Positions 26,313-34,879 of a stretch of DNA of 58,249 nt are shown here, in pieces. The stretch lies in NCBI GenBank assembly GCA_016293615.1, contig JAEDDX010000007.1, positions 1-58,249 on the forward strand. The letters are read 5' to 3'. The position numbers and the translations under genes were made by a program. Below the pieces are notes generated by a model. The model worked only from the letters and a program-made list of their open reading frames with translations. It was not told the origin of the DNA and searched no databases. How positions within the stretch are numbered: the first letter of the stretch is position 1; every line of letters starts with the position of its first letter. Origin of the DNA: Acetatifactor sp. GTDB lineage: Bacteria > Bacillota > Clostridia > Lachnospirales > Lachnospiraceae.

Positions 26313-27131
26313 ATGGAAAAACCTAATTTCCAGGAGCCGAGACGCTCCGAAGTCATTGTCGTCACCTCAGGAAAAGGCGGTGTCGGAAAGACCACCACTA
26401 CCGCAAATTTAGGAACAGGTCTTGCAAAATCAGGATTTAAGGTCTGCCTGATCGATACGGACATCGGTCTTCGAAATCTGGATGTTGTAATGGGTCTGGA
26501 GAACCGTATCGTCTACAACCTTGTCGATGTTGTCGAGGGCAACTGCAGAGTGAAGCAGGCTCTCATTCGGGATAAAAAGCATCCCGGGCTCTTCCTTCTG
26601 CCGTCGGCCCAGACCAGGGATAAATCCGCTGTCACGCCGGGGCAGATGGTCAAGGTGATCGAGCATCTCAAGGAGCAGTTTGATTACATACTGCTCGACT
26701 GCCCGGCCGGGATCGAGCAGGGCTTTCAAACCGCTGTTGCCGGAGCCGACAGAGCGATCATCGTAACCACTCCGGAGGTCTCTGCGATCCGGGATGCCGA
26801 CCGCATCATCGGGCTGCTCGAGGCTAACGGTACGCAGCGTATGGATCTTGTCATCAACCGTCTCCGGATAGACATGATAAGAAGAGGCGACATGATGTCC
26901 GCGCAGGATGTCGTGGACATTCTGGCAATACCGTTGCTTGGTATTGTACCCGACGACGAGTCCGTTGTCATAGCAACGAACCAGGGTGAGCCCCTTGTCG
27001 GGAATCTGAGTCCGGCGGGACAGGCTTACGGCAACATCGTGCAGCGAGTCGCAGGTAAGGATGTTCCTTTTCTGAACTTTGAAAAACGCCTTTCGTTCTG
27101 GACCAGAGTAAGCGGTGTGTTCCACAAGTGA
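26313..27131 (+). CDS. minD: Septum site-determining ATPase MinD
   Basis: The 272-residue ParA-type ATPase has the deviant Walker A VTSGKGGVGKTTTTANLG, the Walker B segment FDYILLDCPAGIEQGF, and a C-terminal amphipathic segment (FEKRLSFWTRVSGVFHK) that would bind membrane. It recruits MinC and cycles with MinE. TTTGGAGG precedes the ATG. The stop lies 14 bases before the minE start. Confidence 0.96.
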   Translation: MEKPNFQEPRRSEVIVVTSGKGGVGKTTTTANLGTGLAKSGFKVCLIDTDIGLRNLDVVMGLENRIVYNLVDVVEGNCRVKQALIRDKKHPGLFLLPSAQTRDKSAVTPGQMVKVIEHLKEQFDYILLDCPAGIEQGFQTAVAGADRAIIVTTPEVSAIRDADRIIGLLEANGTQRMDLVINRLRIDMIRRGDMMSAQDVVDILAIPLLGIVPDDESVVIATNQGEPLVGNLSPAGQAYGNIVQRVAGKDVPFLNFEKRLSFWTRVSGVFHK

Positions 27132-27145
27132 TGGGAGGAGAGAAG

Positions 27146-27421
27146 ATGAGAAGATGGTTTCGCAGAAAAAGCTCCTGTCAGGTGGCGAAGGATCGCTTGA
27201 AAATCCTTTTGATTTCAGACCGTGTGAATTGTTCTCCGGAGCTTTTAGAGTTGATCAAAAAAGATATTATTAAAGTGATTTCCAGATACGTAAAGATAGA
27301 TTCCGATCATATGGAGATTCAGATTTCCACCAAGGGAAGCAAGGCGGGGAGAGGCGCAAAACCGAGCATCTGTGCGAATATTCCCATCATTGACCTTTCC
27401 GCTTCGGGAAAACAGGCTTAA
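27146..27421 (+). CDS. minE: Cell division topological specificity factor MinE
   Basis: The 91-residue protein has the MinE pattern: an N-terminal MinD-contact segment (AKDRLKILLISDR), then ELLELIKKDIIKVISRYVKID and MEIQISTKG. MinE drives MinD oscillation; its presence shows an oscillating Min system rather than the DivIVA-only type of Bacillus. The ATG at 27146 follows GGGAGGAGAG; an upstream GTG overlapping the minD stop is less likely. Confidence 0.93.
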   Translation: MRRWFRRKSSCQVAKDRLKILLISDRVNCSPELLELIKKDIIKVISRYVKIDSDHMEIQISTKGSKAGRGAKPSICANIPIIDLSASGKQA

Positions 27422-27434
27422 AAGAGGAAAACAT

Positions 27435-28550
27435 ATGTTTACAAGATTCAGATTACGAGATTATGATTACAAATTAATACTGATGATACTTGCTCTGTCC
27501 GTAATTGGAATTTTGGCCGTAGGAAGCGCGGAACCCTCTCTGCAGAAGAAACAGTGCGTGGGCGTAATCGCCGGCTTTGTGATAATGTTTATCATTTCCG
27601 TCGTGAACTATTCCTGGGTCATAAAGCTCAACTGGATCATGTATGCAATGAATCTTGGCCTGCTTTTGGGCGTTAAGTTTTTGGGCGATACGGGAGGTGG
27701 TGCGCAGCGCTGGCTTGAAATCGGTCCGCTGCGTTTCCAACCTTCCGAAACTGCGAAAATTTTGTTGATTTTATTCTTCGCGCAGTTTATTATGAAATAT
27801 AAGGAGAAACTGAATACTGTGCCGGTTCTTGCAGCCTGCGTCATACTGATTCTGGCTCCGTGGTTTCTGATCTGGAAACAGCCGGATCTGTCAACCAGCA
27901 TCGTTTTGATAATCGTTTTCTGTATCGTGATGTTTGCCGGCGGTATCAGCTGGAAGCTGGTCGTCGGAGCGATTGCGTTCGCGATACCGGCCTTTGCGTT
28001 ATTGATTGCACTGATCCTGCAGCCGGACAACGGTCTGCTCGAGGGATATCAGGGCAACCGTATCCTGGCTTTCATCAATCCGGAGGAATATGCCGATGAG
28101 GAAGCCTACCAGCAGTTGAACTCCGTGACTGCCATTGCCTCCGGACAGTTGAACGGCAAGGGGTATCAAAACAATGAGATCTCGTCCGTGAAGAACGGTA
28201 ACTTCCTGTCGGAAGCGCAGACTGATTTTATCTTTGCGGTGATCGGTGAAGAGTTTGGGTTTAAGGGGTGTCTCCTTGTCATCGTTTTGATTATGGGGGT
28301 GGCGTTGGAATGTATCAGCGTCGCAAGAAAGGCGAAAGATACTGCGGGGGTGATTATCGCCGCGGGAATGGGCGGTCTGATCGCCTTTCAGGGATTTTTC
28401 AATATCGGAGTTGCGACCTTTATTCTGCCGAACACTGGTCTGCCGCTTCCGTTTGTCAGCTACGGTCTGACATCTGTAATGAGTCTTTTTATCGGTATGG
28501 GGTTTGTCCTGAATGTAAGGCTTCAGGCAAATAAGTCTTATTCTACTTAA
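27435..28550 (+). CDS. rodA: Peptidoglycan glycosyltransferase RodA (SEDS family)
   Basis: The 371-residue membrane protein has about ten hydrophobic helices and SEDS motifs: GGAQRWLEIGPLRFQPSETAKI, WKQPDLSTSIVL with the functional aspartate, and LPNTGLPLPFVSYGLTS near the C-terminus. It polymerises lipid II for lateral wall growth in partnership with PBP2. The ATG at 27435 follows AGAGGAAA, and the protein begins MFTRFRLRDYD. It closes the mreBCD-pbp2-min-rodA block. Confidence 0.95.
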   Translation: MFTRFRLRDYDYKLILMILALSVIGILAVGSAEPSLQKKQCVGVIAGFVIMFIISVVNYSWVIKLNWIMYAMNLGLLLGVKFLGDTGGGAQRWLEIGPLRFQPSETAKILLILFFAQFIMKYKEKLNTVPVLAACVILILAPWFLIWKQPDLSTSIVLIIVFCIVMFAGGISWKLVVGAIAFAIPAFALLIALILQPDNGLLEGYQGNRILAFINPEEYADEEAYQQLNSVTAIASGQLNGKGYQNNEISSVKNGNFLSEAQTDFIFAVIGEEFGFKGCLLVIVLIMGVALECISVARKAKDTAGVIIAAGMGGLIAFQGFFNIGVATFILPNTGLPLPFVSYGLTSVMSLFIGMGFVLNVRLQANKSYST

Positions 28551-28564
28551 GAGAGGGTGAACAT

Positions 28565-28960
28565 ATGAATATTGCCTTGATCGCACATGACTCAAAGAAA
28601 AAACTGATGCAGAATTTCTGTATTGCTTACCGTGGGATATTGAGCAAGAATGATTTGTATGCAACGGGGACGACCGGTCGTCTGATCGAAGAAGTAACCA
28701 ACCTGAGCATTCACAAGTTTCTCGCCGGACATTTGGGCGGAGAGCAGCAGATCGGTGCACAGATTGAACATAACCAGATGGACCTTGTGATCTTTCTGCG
28801 GGATCCTCTGACGGCCAAGAAACATGAGCCGGATGTCAATAATGTGGTAAGACTTTGCGATACACACAATATTCCTTTGGCGACCAATCTTGCCACAGCG
28901 GAACTGTTGATCAAGTCGTTGGACAGAGGAGATTTAGAGTGGCGTGAAATGTACAAATAA
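28565..28960 (+). CDS. mgsA: Methylglyoxal synthase
   Basis: The 131-residue protein shows the MgsA motifs IALIAHDSKKKLM, YATGTTGRLIEE, GHLGGEQQIGAQI, FLRDPLTAKKHEPDV and PLATNLATAELL. It converts dihydroxyacetone phosphate to methylglyoxal as a glycolytic overflow bypass. GAGAGGGTGAAC precedes the ATG. It sits in the wall operon and overlaps the carboxypeptidase gene by 17 bases. The placement next to rodA recurs in clostridia. Confidence 0.95.
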   Translation: MNIALIAHDSKKKLMQNFCIAYRGILSKNDLYATGTTGRLIEEVTNLSIHKFLAGHLGGEQQIGAQIEHNQMDLVIFLRDPLTAKKHEPDVNNVVRLCDTHNIPLATNLATAELLIKSLDRGDLEWREMYK

Positions 28961-29933
28961 AAAGAGATGGATTCGATGCGTCTGCGCTTTGACAGCCGCA
29001 GCTCTGACACTGAGCGGCTGCGGAAAGCTGGAATATGATATTCCTTATGTCGTGGATGCGAATGTCAGCACCTACAATGTCGTCTCAAAACAGGATAACA
29101 AGACTGCGGTTCCGTTTGCCAGCAGATTGTGCGTTGTGTCCGGTAATGTTCCGGGCGCGTCACAGGAGCATCTTGGCGATGTCAACGCGGCGGTGCTTTT
29201 TGATTTGAAGGAAAATGAGGTGCTTTATGCACAAGCTGCGCATGACAGGGTTTCCCCTGCCAGCCTGACCAAGGTGATGACCGCGCTTGTCGCTCTGAAA
29301 TACGGGAATGTCAATCAGACGCTGACTGCAACAAACGCCGTGACGATTTCGGAGAAGGGCGCCCAGCTGTGCGGACTCAAGCCCGGCGATGTCATGACGC
29401 TGGATCAGGCGCTTCGTATTTTGCTTCTTTATTCCGCAAATGATGTGGCGATGCTGATTGCCGACAGCGTGGCAGGAAGCGTGGACCGTTTTGTGGAAAT
29501 GATGAATGAAGAAGCCAAAATGCTCGGGGCGACCAACACGAACTTTGTCAACCCGCACGGTCTGACGGATCCCAATCATTATACTACGGCTTATGATCTG
29601 TATCTCATATTCAACGAAGCAATTAAATATGAGACCTTCAATGAGATCATTCAGATGACAAGCTACCAGACCACTTATTACGACAAGGATGGCAAGGAGA
29701 AAAAATTTGACAAGAATACAACCAACCTTTTCATGAGAGGAGATTATTCCGCTCCCGATAATGTGACCGTGATCGGCGGAAAAACCGGTACGACATCGGC
29801 TGCCGGACATTGTCTGATTCTGCTTTCAAGGGATGTATCGGGTTCGCCGTATATCTCAGTGATCTGCGGAGCACCGTCAACGGATGAACTCTATCAGGGA
29901 ATGACAGATTTATTGGAAGAGATTCACAAATAG
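28944..29933 (+). CDS. D-alanyl-D-alanine carboxypeptidase (S11, DacF/PBP5 type), lipoprotein-like
   Basis: The 329-residue protein has the three active-site motifs: SPASLTKVM (SxxK), YSANDVA (SxN) and GGKTGTTS (KTG). The N-terminus ends in LTLSGC, a plausible lipobox, so it may be lipid-anchored instead of held by the C-terminal helix usual for PBP5. It trims the terminal D-Ala from stem peptides. It starts at a GTG inside the end of mgsA, 12 bases after GAGGAG. No C-terminal amphipathic anchor is visible, which fits the lipoprotein reading. Confidence 0.9.
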   Translation: MKCTNKKRWIRCVCALTAAALTLSGCGKLEYDIPYVVDANVSTYNVVSKQDNKTAVPFASRLCVVSGNVPGASQEHLGDVNAAVLFDLKENEVLYAQAAHDRVSPASLTKVMTALVALKYGNVNQTLTATNAVTISEKGAQLCGLKPGDVMTLDQALRILLLYSANDVAMLIADSVAGSVDRFVEMMNEEAKMLGATNTNFVNPHGLTDPNHYTTAYDLYLIFNEAIKYETFNEIIQMTSYQTTYYDKDGKEKKFDKNTTNLFMRGDYSAPDNVTVIGGKTGTTSAAGHCLILLSRDVSGSPYISVICGAPSTDELYQGMTDLLEEIHK

Positions 29934-29936
29934 AGG

Positions 29937-29965
29937 TTGTTTTTTGTCGGTAAATCTTATATAAT
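29937..29965 (+). promoter_or_regulatory. SigA promoter of the small P-loop gene
   Basis: TTGTTT (29937-29942), 17 bases, TATAAT (29960-29965), about 47 bases before the start codon. Confidence 0.65.
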
Positions 29966-30012
29966 AGACAATATCAGCAATACATAATATTTACTACAGG
30001 AGGGTATGCAGA

Positions 30013-30432
30013 ATGGTTCAATTGATTGTAGGAAATAAGGGTAAGGGTAAGACCAAACAGCTTTTGGGTAAGGTTAACACCGAGATCAAGGAGATCTCCG
30101 GCAATATTGTTTATCTTGACAAGAGTCCCAAGCATATGTATGAATTGAATAATAAAGTCCGTCTGATTGATGTATCTCAGTACATGATTGATAACAGCAG
30201 TGAGTTTATTGGTTTTGTGTGTGGTGTGATTTCTCAGGACCACGACCTTCAGCAGATGTATTTCGACAGCTTTTTGAAGATCGCAAAGCTGGAAGGACAG
30301 GATATCACTGCGGCTGTTGAAAAGCTTGAAGTGATCAGCAAAAGCTTTGAAGTTGACTTTATTCTCAGTGTTTCCATGGATGAATCTGAACTTCCCGAAG
30401 CTTTGAAAGATAAAGTTTTGATTTCTCTGTAA
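30013..30432 (+). CDS. Small P-loop protein of unknown function
   Basis: The 139-residue soluble protein begins MVQLIVGNKGKGKTKQLL, a clear Walker A (GxxGxGKT). A possible Walker B-like strand NIVYLD and a later VDFILSVSMD follow. It is too short for a full AAA or RecA ATPase and has no transmembrane segment. I do not recognise a characterised family; similar proteins are sometimes labelled PilT-like on the P-loop alone. AGGAGGG precedes the ATG and it has its own promoter. It lies between the wall genes and the ylmE-sepF division genes. Confidence 0.8.
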   Translation: MVQLIVGNKGKGKTKQLLGKVNTEIKEISGNIVYLDKSPKHMYELNNKVRLIDVSQYMIDNSSEFIGFVCGVISQDHDLQQMYFDSFLKIAKLEGQDITAAVEKLEVISKSFEVDFILSVSMDESELPEALKDKVLISL

Positions 30433-30471
30433 TCCGGTTGATACATAGCTGAAAATTAGTATTGGTAAAGA

Positions 30472-30500
30472 AAGCCTCGGTGATTCCGGGGCTTTTATAT
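30472..30500 (+). terminator. Hairpin with T-run directly before the HlyD-like gene
   Basis: AAGCCTCGG (30472-30480) pairs with CCGGGGCTT (30486-30494) with one G-T wobble, followed by TTTTAT. It ends one base before the ribosome site of the next gene, so it may act as an attenuator as well as the terminator of the P-loop gene. Confidence 0.65.
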
Positions 30501-30512
30501 AGAGGGAAACAT

Positions 30513-31913
30513 TTGGCAAACAGAAATAATAACACAAAACAATTTAGAAAACCGCTGAATCTGAATATCGGACTGATCGTTTTTGCCGTGATTTTATTCT
30601 ACCTGATCGCATGTATCGTCATGTATATGAAGACCGAACATATTGTTCGGTATGAGGTCAAGGAAGGATCTTTGGCAACGGACAGAGTGTATCGGGGAAT
30701 CATACTTCGTGACGAAACCGTTCAAAACACGCAGGTAGCCGGCTATGTGAATTATTATGCGCGTGAGGGAGAGAGAGTGGCGAAGAACGCTCTGGTTTAT
30801 ATTGTGGACGAGACCGGGAAACTGAATGATAATCTTCAGGCATTGAACCAGGGTGAGAATACACTTACCAACAGTGAATTGTCGGAGTTTCGAAACGAAA
30901 TCATCACCTATATGCATCATTTCGACTGCGTCGATTTTCAAACCGCCTATGATTGCAAATATGCCCTGAAAAACTCCGTGCTCAAGCTTGCAAATCTGAA
31001 CATGCTGTCCAACCTGGCCGATTACAGCCAGAATACGGGCGTCAATGCAATCAATTACTCGTATTCCCCCATGACCGGCATCATCGCCTACTGGGTGGAC
31101 GGATATGAGGACCTGACAATTGACAATATCACGGCGGAGATGTTTGAAGGCGGTGAGGATTATGAGAAGAAGCAGCTCTATACAAATACTCTCATGGCTG
31201 TCGGGGATCCGGTGTATAAGCTTTCCACCAATGAGAATTGGTCGGTTGTCATTCCGATCGAGGCCGAGTATGGGGCAAAGCTGGTGGACAAGGGTTATAT
31301 TAAGGTACGCTTTTTGAAAAACAGGCTGGAATCGTGGGGAAAACCCACAATGAAGACCAATTCAGACGGCAATACTTACCTGAAGCTGGAATTCAACAAT
31401 TCCATGCTGACCTTTATCAATGACAGATTCCTGGATATTGAGCTGATCCTGGAAGATGAAACCGGATTGAAGATTCCCGTTTCCTCCATTGTGGAGAAGG
31501 AGTTTTTCCTGATTCCGGAAGATTTCGTGCTTCCCGGAAACAACAGCAGCGGATATACCGTCATGCGTCAGACCTATCTCGAGGATGGCAGGATCTCAAG
31601 CCAGGTACTTGACATTGATGTGTATTCCTATGACAGCGACTCCCATGAGTATTATCTGGACGGCACGATCATCAAACCGGGTGATATCCTGAATAAGCTT
31701 GACAGTCAGGAGACCTTCGTGGTCAGCAAGAGGGCAACGCTGATAGGTGTATACAATATGAACAAAGGGTATGCTGACTTCAAGCAGATCAATATTCTGT
31801 ATCAGAATGATGAGTATGCGATCGTGAAGTCCAACACAAAGTATGGACTGAATGTGTATGATTATATCGTATTGAATGCATCTTCGGTCAGCGACGATCA
31901 GTTTATCAAATAA
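30513..31913 (+). CDS. HlyD-like membrane-anchored protein of the division cluster
   Basis: The 466-residue protein has a short basic cytoplasmic start and one membrane helix (LNIGLIVFAVILFYLIACIVMYM). A large extracytoplasmic part follows, including a HlyD/biotinyl-lipoyl-like hairpin (VAGYVNYYAREGERVAKNALVYIVDE). No ABC transporter partner is adjacent. The gene regularly precedes ylmE and sepF in clostridia, which suggests a role at the envelope or septum. The start is TTG at 30513 after AGAGGGA, and a hairpin with T-run lies just upstream. Confidence 0.8.
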   Translation: MANRNNNTKQFRKPLNLNIGLIVFAVILFYLIACIVMYMKTEHIVRYEVKEGSLATDRVYRGIILRDETVQNTQVAGYVNYYAREGERVAKNALVYIVDETGKLNDNLQALNQGENTLTNSELSEFRNEIITYMHHFDCVDFQTAYDCKYALKNSVLKLANLNMLSNLADYSQNTGVNAINYSYSPMTGIIAYWVDGYEDLTIDNITAEMFEGGEDYEKKQLYTNTLMAVGDPVYKLSTNENWSVVIPIEAEYGAKLVDKGYIKVRFLKNRLESWGKPTMKTNSDGNTYLKLEFNNSMLTFINDRFLDIELILEDETGLKIPVSSIVEKEFFLIPEDFVLPGNNSSGYTVMRQTYLEDGRISSQVLDIDVYSYDSDSHEYYLDGTIIKPGDILNKLDSQETFVVSKRATLIGVYNMNKGYADFKQINILYQNDEYAIVKSNTKYGLNVYDYIVLNASSVSDDQFIK

Positions 31914-31926
31914 AGAGGTGTATCAA

Positions 31927-32616
31927 GTGATCCGGGAAAACCTGAAAATCGTGCAAGAAAATATACAAAGCTCCTGTGAAGCGGCCGGGCGTTTAGGGGA
32001 TGAGGTGACATTGATCTGTGTCAGTAAAACGAAGCCTGCAGCAATGCTGAAGGAGGCATATGATGCCGGCTACAGAGATTTCGGAGAGAACAAGGTTCAG
32101 GAATTGATGGATAAAATACCTGTTCTTCCTGATGATATCAGATGGCATATGATCGGTCATCTTCAGACCAACAAAGTAAAGTACATCGTTGATAAGGTCT
32201 ATCTGATTCACAGTGTGGACTCTCTGCGACTTGCGCAGGAGATCAATAAAGAGGCATTAAAGAAGAATGTTACCGTCAAGATCCTGGTTGAGGTAAATGT
32301 GGCACAGGAAGCTTCCAAATTCGGCACCACACTTACGGAGACGACAGAGCTGATTGCTGAGATTGCAAAGCTTCCTGCCGTAAAAGTGATGGGGTTAATG
32401 ACAATTGCTCCCTTTGTGGAACATCCGGAGGATAACCGTCAATATTTTCGCAAATTGAAACAATTGTCTGTTGACATTAAAGAGAAAAACATTGATAATG
32501 TTAACATGGATATTCTTTCAATGGGTATGACCGGCGATTATATGGTTGCAATTGAAGAAGGTGCCACATATGTGAGAGTCGGAACCGGAATATTCGGAGA
32601 CCGGAATTATCAATGA
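31927..32616 (+). CDS. ylmE: YggS/YlmE family PLP-binding protein
   Basis: The 229-residue single-domain PLP barrel has the lysine motif LICVSKTKP, then RDFGENKVQELMDK, WHMIGHLQTNKVKY, EVNVAQEASKFG and the C-terminal LSMGMTGDYMVAIEEGATYVRVGTGIFG. The family controls PLP homeostasis and amino-acid balance and shows no enzymatic turnover in vitro. GTG at 31927 after AAAGAGGTG gives the standard length. It is part of the conserved ylmE-sepF pair. Confidence 0.93.
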   Translation: MIRENLKIVQENIQSSCEAAGRLGDEVTLICVSKTKPAAMLKEAYDAGYRDFGENKVQELMDKIPVLPDDIRWHMIGHLQTNKVKYIVDKVYLIHSVDSLRLAQEINKEALKKNVTVKILVEVNVAQEASKFGTTLTETTELIAEIAKLPAVKVMGLMTIAPFVEHPEDNRQYFRKLKQLSVDIKEKNIDNVNMDILSMGMTGDYMVAIEEGATYVRVGTGIFGDRNYQ

Positions 32617-32664
32617 CGCTTGAATGGATTTTTTTGATGATTGTGGAAAGGCTGGAGAATAGCG

Positions 32665-33192
32665 ATGAGTGTAATGGATAAGTTCTTAAATTTTATGAAG
32701 GTGAACAGTGACGACGATGACGATTACTTTGATGAGGACTATATGGACGATGAGGAGGAGATGGAGCCTGCTCCCGCCAAGAAGCCTCAGATTCAGAAGG
32801 CAGGCAGACAGGAAGAATACAGGGAAGATCGTCCGGTTGTAAAAAAACCGGCTGTCACCGGGAAGATCACTCCCATGAAGCAGCCTGCCGCTAAGAAACT
32901 CGGCGGCTCCGGTATGGAAGTATGCGTTATCAAGCCTACCACCGTAGAGGATGCAAGAGAGATTACCGATACACTGCTTGCAAATCGCACCGTTGTTTTG
33001 AATCTGGAAGGCCTTGATGTAGATATTGCACAGAGAATCATTGACTTCACAAGCGGTTCCTGCTTTGCCATCAATGGTAATCTGCAGAAGATCTCACATT
33101 ATATTTTTATCATAACCCCTGCAAGTGTAGATATATCCGGCGATATTCAGGATATTTTCAACGGAGCATTCGGTTTACCTTTCAATAATTAA
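32665..33192 (+). CDS. sepF: Cell division protein SepF
   Basis: The 175-residue protein starts with the membrane-binding amphipathic helix MSVMDKFLNFMKVN. An acidic, disordered Asp/Glu then Pro/Lys linker follows. The C-terminal SepF domain (EVCVIKPTTVEDAREITDTLL, then TVVLNLEGLD and RIIDFTSGSCFAINGNLQKI) completes it. SepF tethers FtsZ to the membrane. The ATG at 32665 has GGAG seven bases upstream. Confidence 0.95.
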   Translation: MSVMDKFLNFMKVNSDDDDDYFDEDYMDDEEEMEPAPAKKPQIQKAGRQEEYREDRPVVKKPAVTGKITPMKQPAAKKLGGSGMEVCVIKPTTVEDAREITDTLLANRTVVLNLEGLDVDIAQRIIDFTSGSCFAINGNLQKISHYIFIITPASVDISGDIQDIFNGAFGLPFNN

Positions 33193-33199
33193 AAATTTG

Positions 33200-33226
33200 A
33201 GAGTCCGCAATGCGGACTCTTCTTAT
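33200..33226 (+). terminator. Hairpin between sepF and aroB
   Basis: AGAGTCCGC and GCGGACTCT form a perfect 9-bp stem with a three-base loop, followed by TCTTAT. The weak U-tract suggests partial termination. Confidence 0.55.
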
Positions 33227-33240
33227 GTTAAGGAGAACAT

Positions 33241-34350
33241 ATGGCTGAGAGACTAAATGTATTATATCAAAAGAAACCATCCTATGATATTGTGTTTTCC
33301 AAGTCATTTGATGAACTCTTGGAGGAACTGGCGACACTGGAAATAAACAGGCGCAGGATCTGCATCGTCACGGATTCAAAAGTGGATGAGATCTATGGCG
33401 AGTCACTGCTTTCCCTGCTTGAGGGCAATTGTGTCAAGGCTGTTAAGTTTGTATTTCCAAACGGTGAAGAGAACAAGAATCTGGATACGGTAAGAGACGC
33501 CTATCGGTTCCTGATCGAACAGGGCTTTGACAGGAAGGATTTACTGATTGCACTGGGAGGCGGTGTTGTCGGTGATACCACCGGCTATATTGCCGCTACC
33601 TATCTTCGCGGTGTGGATTTTGTCCAGATTCCGACGACCCTTCTGGCGCAGGCTGACTCCAGTATCGGCGGGAAAACAGGAGTTGATTTTGACGGATACA
33701 AGAACATGGTCGGCGCTTTTAAGATGCCAAAGCTCGTCTATATGAATCTTTCAGTGCTGAACACATTGGAAGACAGACAGTATTTTGCCGGATTTGCCGA
33801 GATTATGAAGCACGGTCTGATCAAGGATTCCATGTTCTATGAGTGGTTGATTGAGAATATGTATGAGATTTGCGAGAGAGACCCGGATGTGCTGCAGGAG
33901 ATGCTGATGCGGAGCTGTACCGTGAAAAAGCTGGTTGTGGAGAAAGATCCCACGGAGCAGGGCGACAGAGCGCTTTTGAATTTCGGACATACCATAGGAC
34001 ATGCGATTGAGAAGGCGAAGAATTTCGAACTCTATCACGGAGAATGCGTTGCTCTCGGCGCTGTGGCGGCCGCATATATCTCCTGGAAGAGAGAACTCCT
34101 TTCCATGGACGAGTACTATGAAATCAGAGATATGTTTGTGCCGTTCTATCTGCCTATTTCGGTGGACGGAATCGATCCTGAGGAAGTCCTGAAGCTGACC
34201 AAAGCAGACAAAAAGAAGGAGAACGGGAAGATTCGTTTTGTCCTGTTAAAGAAAATCGGTAAGGCTGTGATCGATACGAGTGTTACCGATGAGGAAATTC
34301 TTGCGGCAATCAGGGAGATTCATTTTAGCGATGAGGATGCACATGCGTAA
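33241..34350 (+). CDS. aroB: 3-dehydroquinate synthase
   Basis: The 369-residue protein has the AroB NAD and metal motifs: ALGGGVVGDTTGYIAATYLRG, QIPTTLLAQADSSIGGKTGVD, KNMVGAF, FAEIMKHGLI, and zinc ligands in LNFGHTIGHAIE and YHGECVALG. It carries out the second step of the shikimate pathway. AAGGAGAACAT precedes the ATG. No other shikimate genes are in the window. Its end overlaps lspA by eight bases. Confidence 0.96.
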   Translation: MAERLNVLYQKKPSYDIVFSKSFDELLEELATLEINRRRICIVTDSKVDEIYGESLLSLLEGNCVKAVKFVFPNGEENKNLDTVRDAYRFLIEQGFDRKDLLIALGGGVVGDTTGYIAATYLRGVDFVQIPTTLLAQADSSIGGKTGVDFDGYKNMVGAFKMPKLVYMNLSVLNTLEDRQYFAGFAEIMKHGLIKDSMFYEWLIENMYEICERDPDVLQEMLMRSCTVKKLVVEKDPTEQGDRALLNFGHTIGHAIEKAKNFELYHGECVALGAVAAAYISWKRELLSMDEYYEIRDMFVPFYLPISVDGIDPEEVLKLTKADKKKENGKIRFVLLKKIGKAVIDTSVTDEEILAAIREIHFSDEDAHA

Positions 34351-34861
34351 AGAGAGAGGACTGCTTTTGGCAGTGAATGCAATCATAACAGGCCTGCTGA
34401 TTTTCTTTGATCAATTCACCAAATATCTGGCTTTGACAAAACTCAAGGGAGAGGAAGCCATTGTTCTGATTCAGGGCGTTTTGGAGTTGGATTATCTGGA
34501 AAACAGAGGCTCGGCGTTTGGTATGTTTCAGAATCAGAAGGTGTTTCTTCTGGCTTCCGGGTTCGTATTTCTTGCTTTTATACTGTATTTTATGCTCAAA
34601 ATTCCGATTGAGAAGAAGTATCTTCTGATTCATTTATGTCTGACCGGTATTCTCGCCGGCGGAATCGGCAACATGATCGACCGTTTTCGATTTGGATTTG
34701 TTGTGGACTTTATTTCCTTTGTGCTGATTCATTTCCCGATCTTTAATACGGCGGATTGTTATATTGTTGTTGCCGTGATTCTTTTGATGCTTGAGATACT
34801 GTTTGTATTAAAGGACGATGACCTGAGCTTTTTAAGCTTTAAGAAATCAAAAGAAGAATAA
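34343..34861 (+). CDS. lspA: Prolipoprotein signal peptidase II
   Basis: The 172-residue membrane protein has four hydrophobic helices and the LspA signature boxes DQFTKYLAL, ENRGSAFGMF, GIGNMIDRFRFGFVVDFI and FNTADCYI. The last two carry the catalytic aspartates. It cleaves lipoprotein signal peptides, which suits the lipobox-bearing carboxypeptidase upstream. Two more ATGs lie just upstream in frame (34331, 34337); the one at 34343 is best spaced from GAGG. Confidence 0.95.
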   Translation: MRKERGLLLAVNAIITGLLIFFDQFTKYLALTKLKGEEAIVLIQGVLELDYLENRGSAFGMFQNQKVFLLASGFVFLAFILYFMLKIPIEKKYLLIHLCLTGILAGGIGNMIDRFRFGFVVDFISFVLIHFPIFNTADCYIVVAVILLMLEILFVLKDDDLSFLSFKKSKEE

Positions 34862-34879
34862 AACGGATTGGCGGAACAG

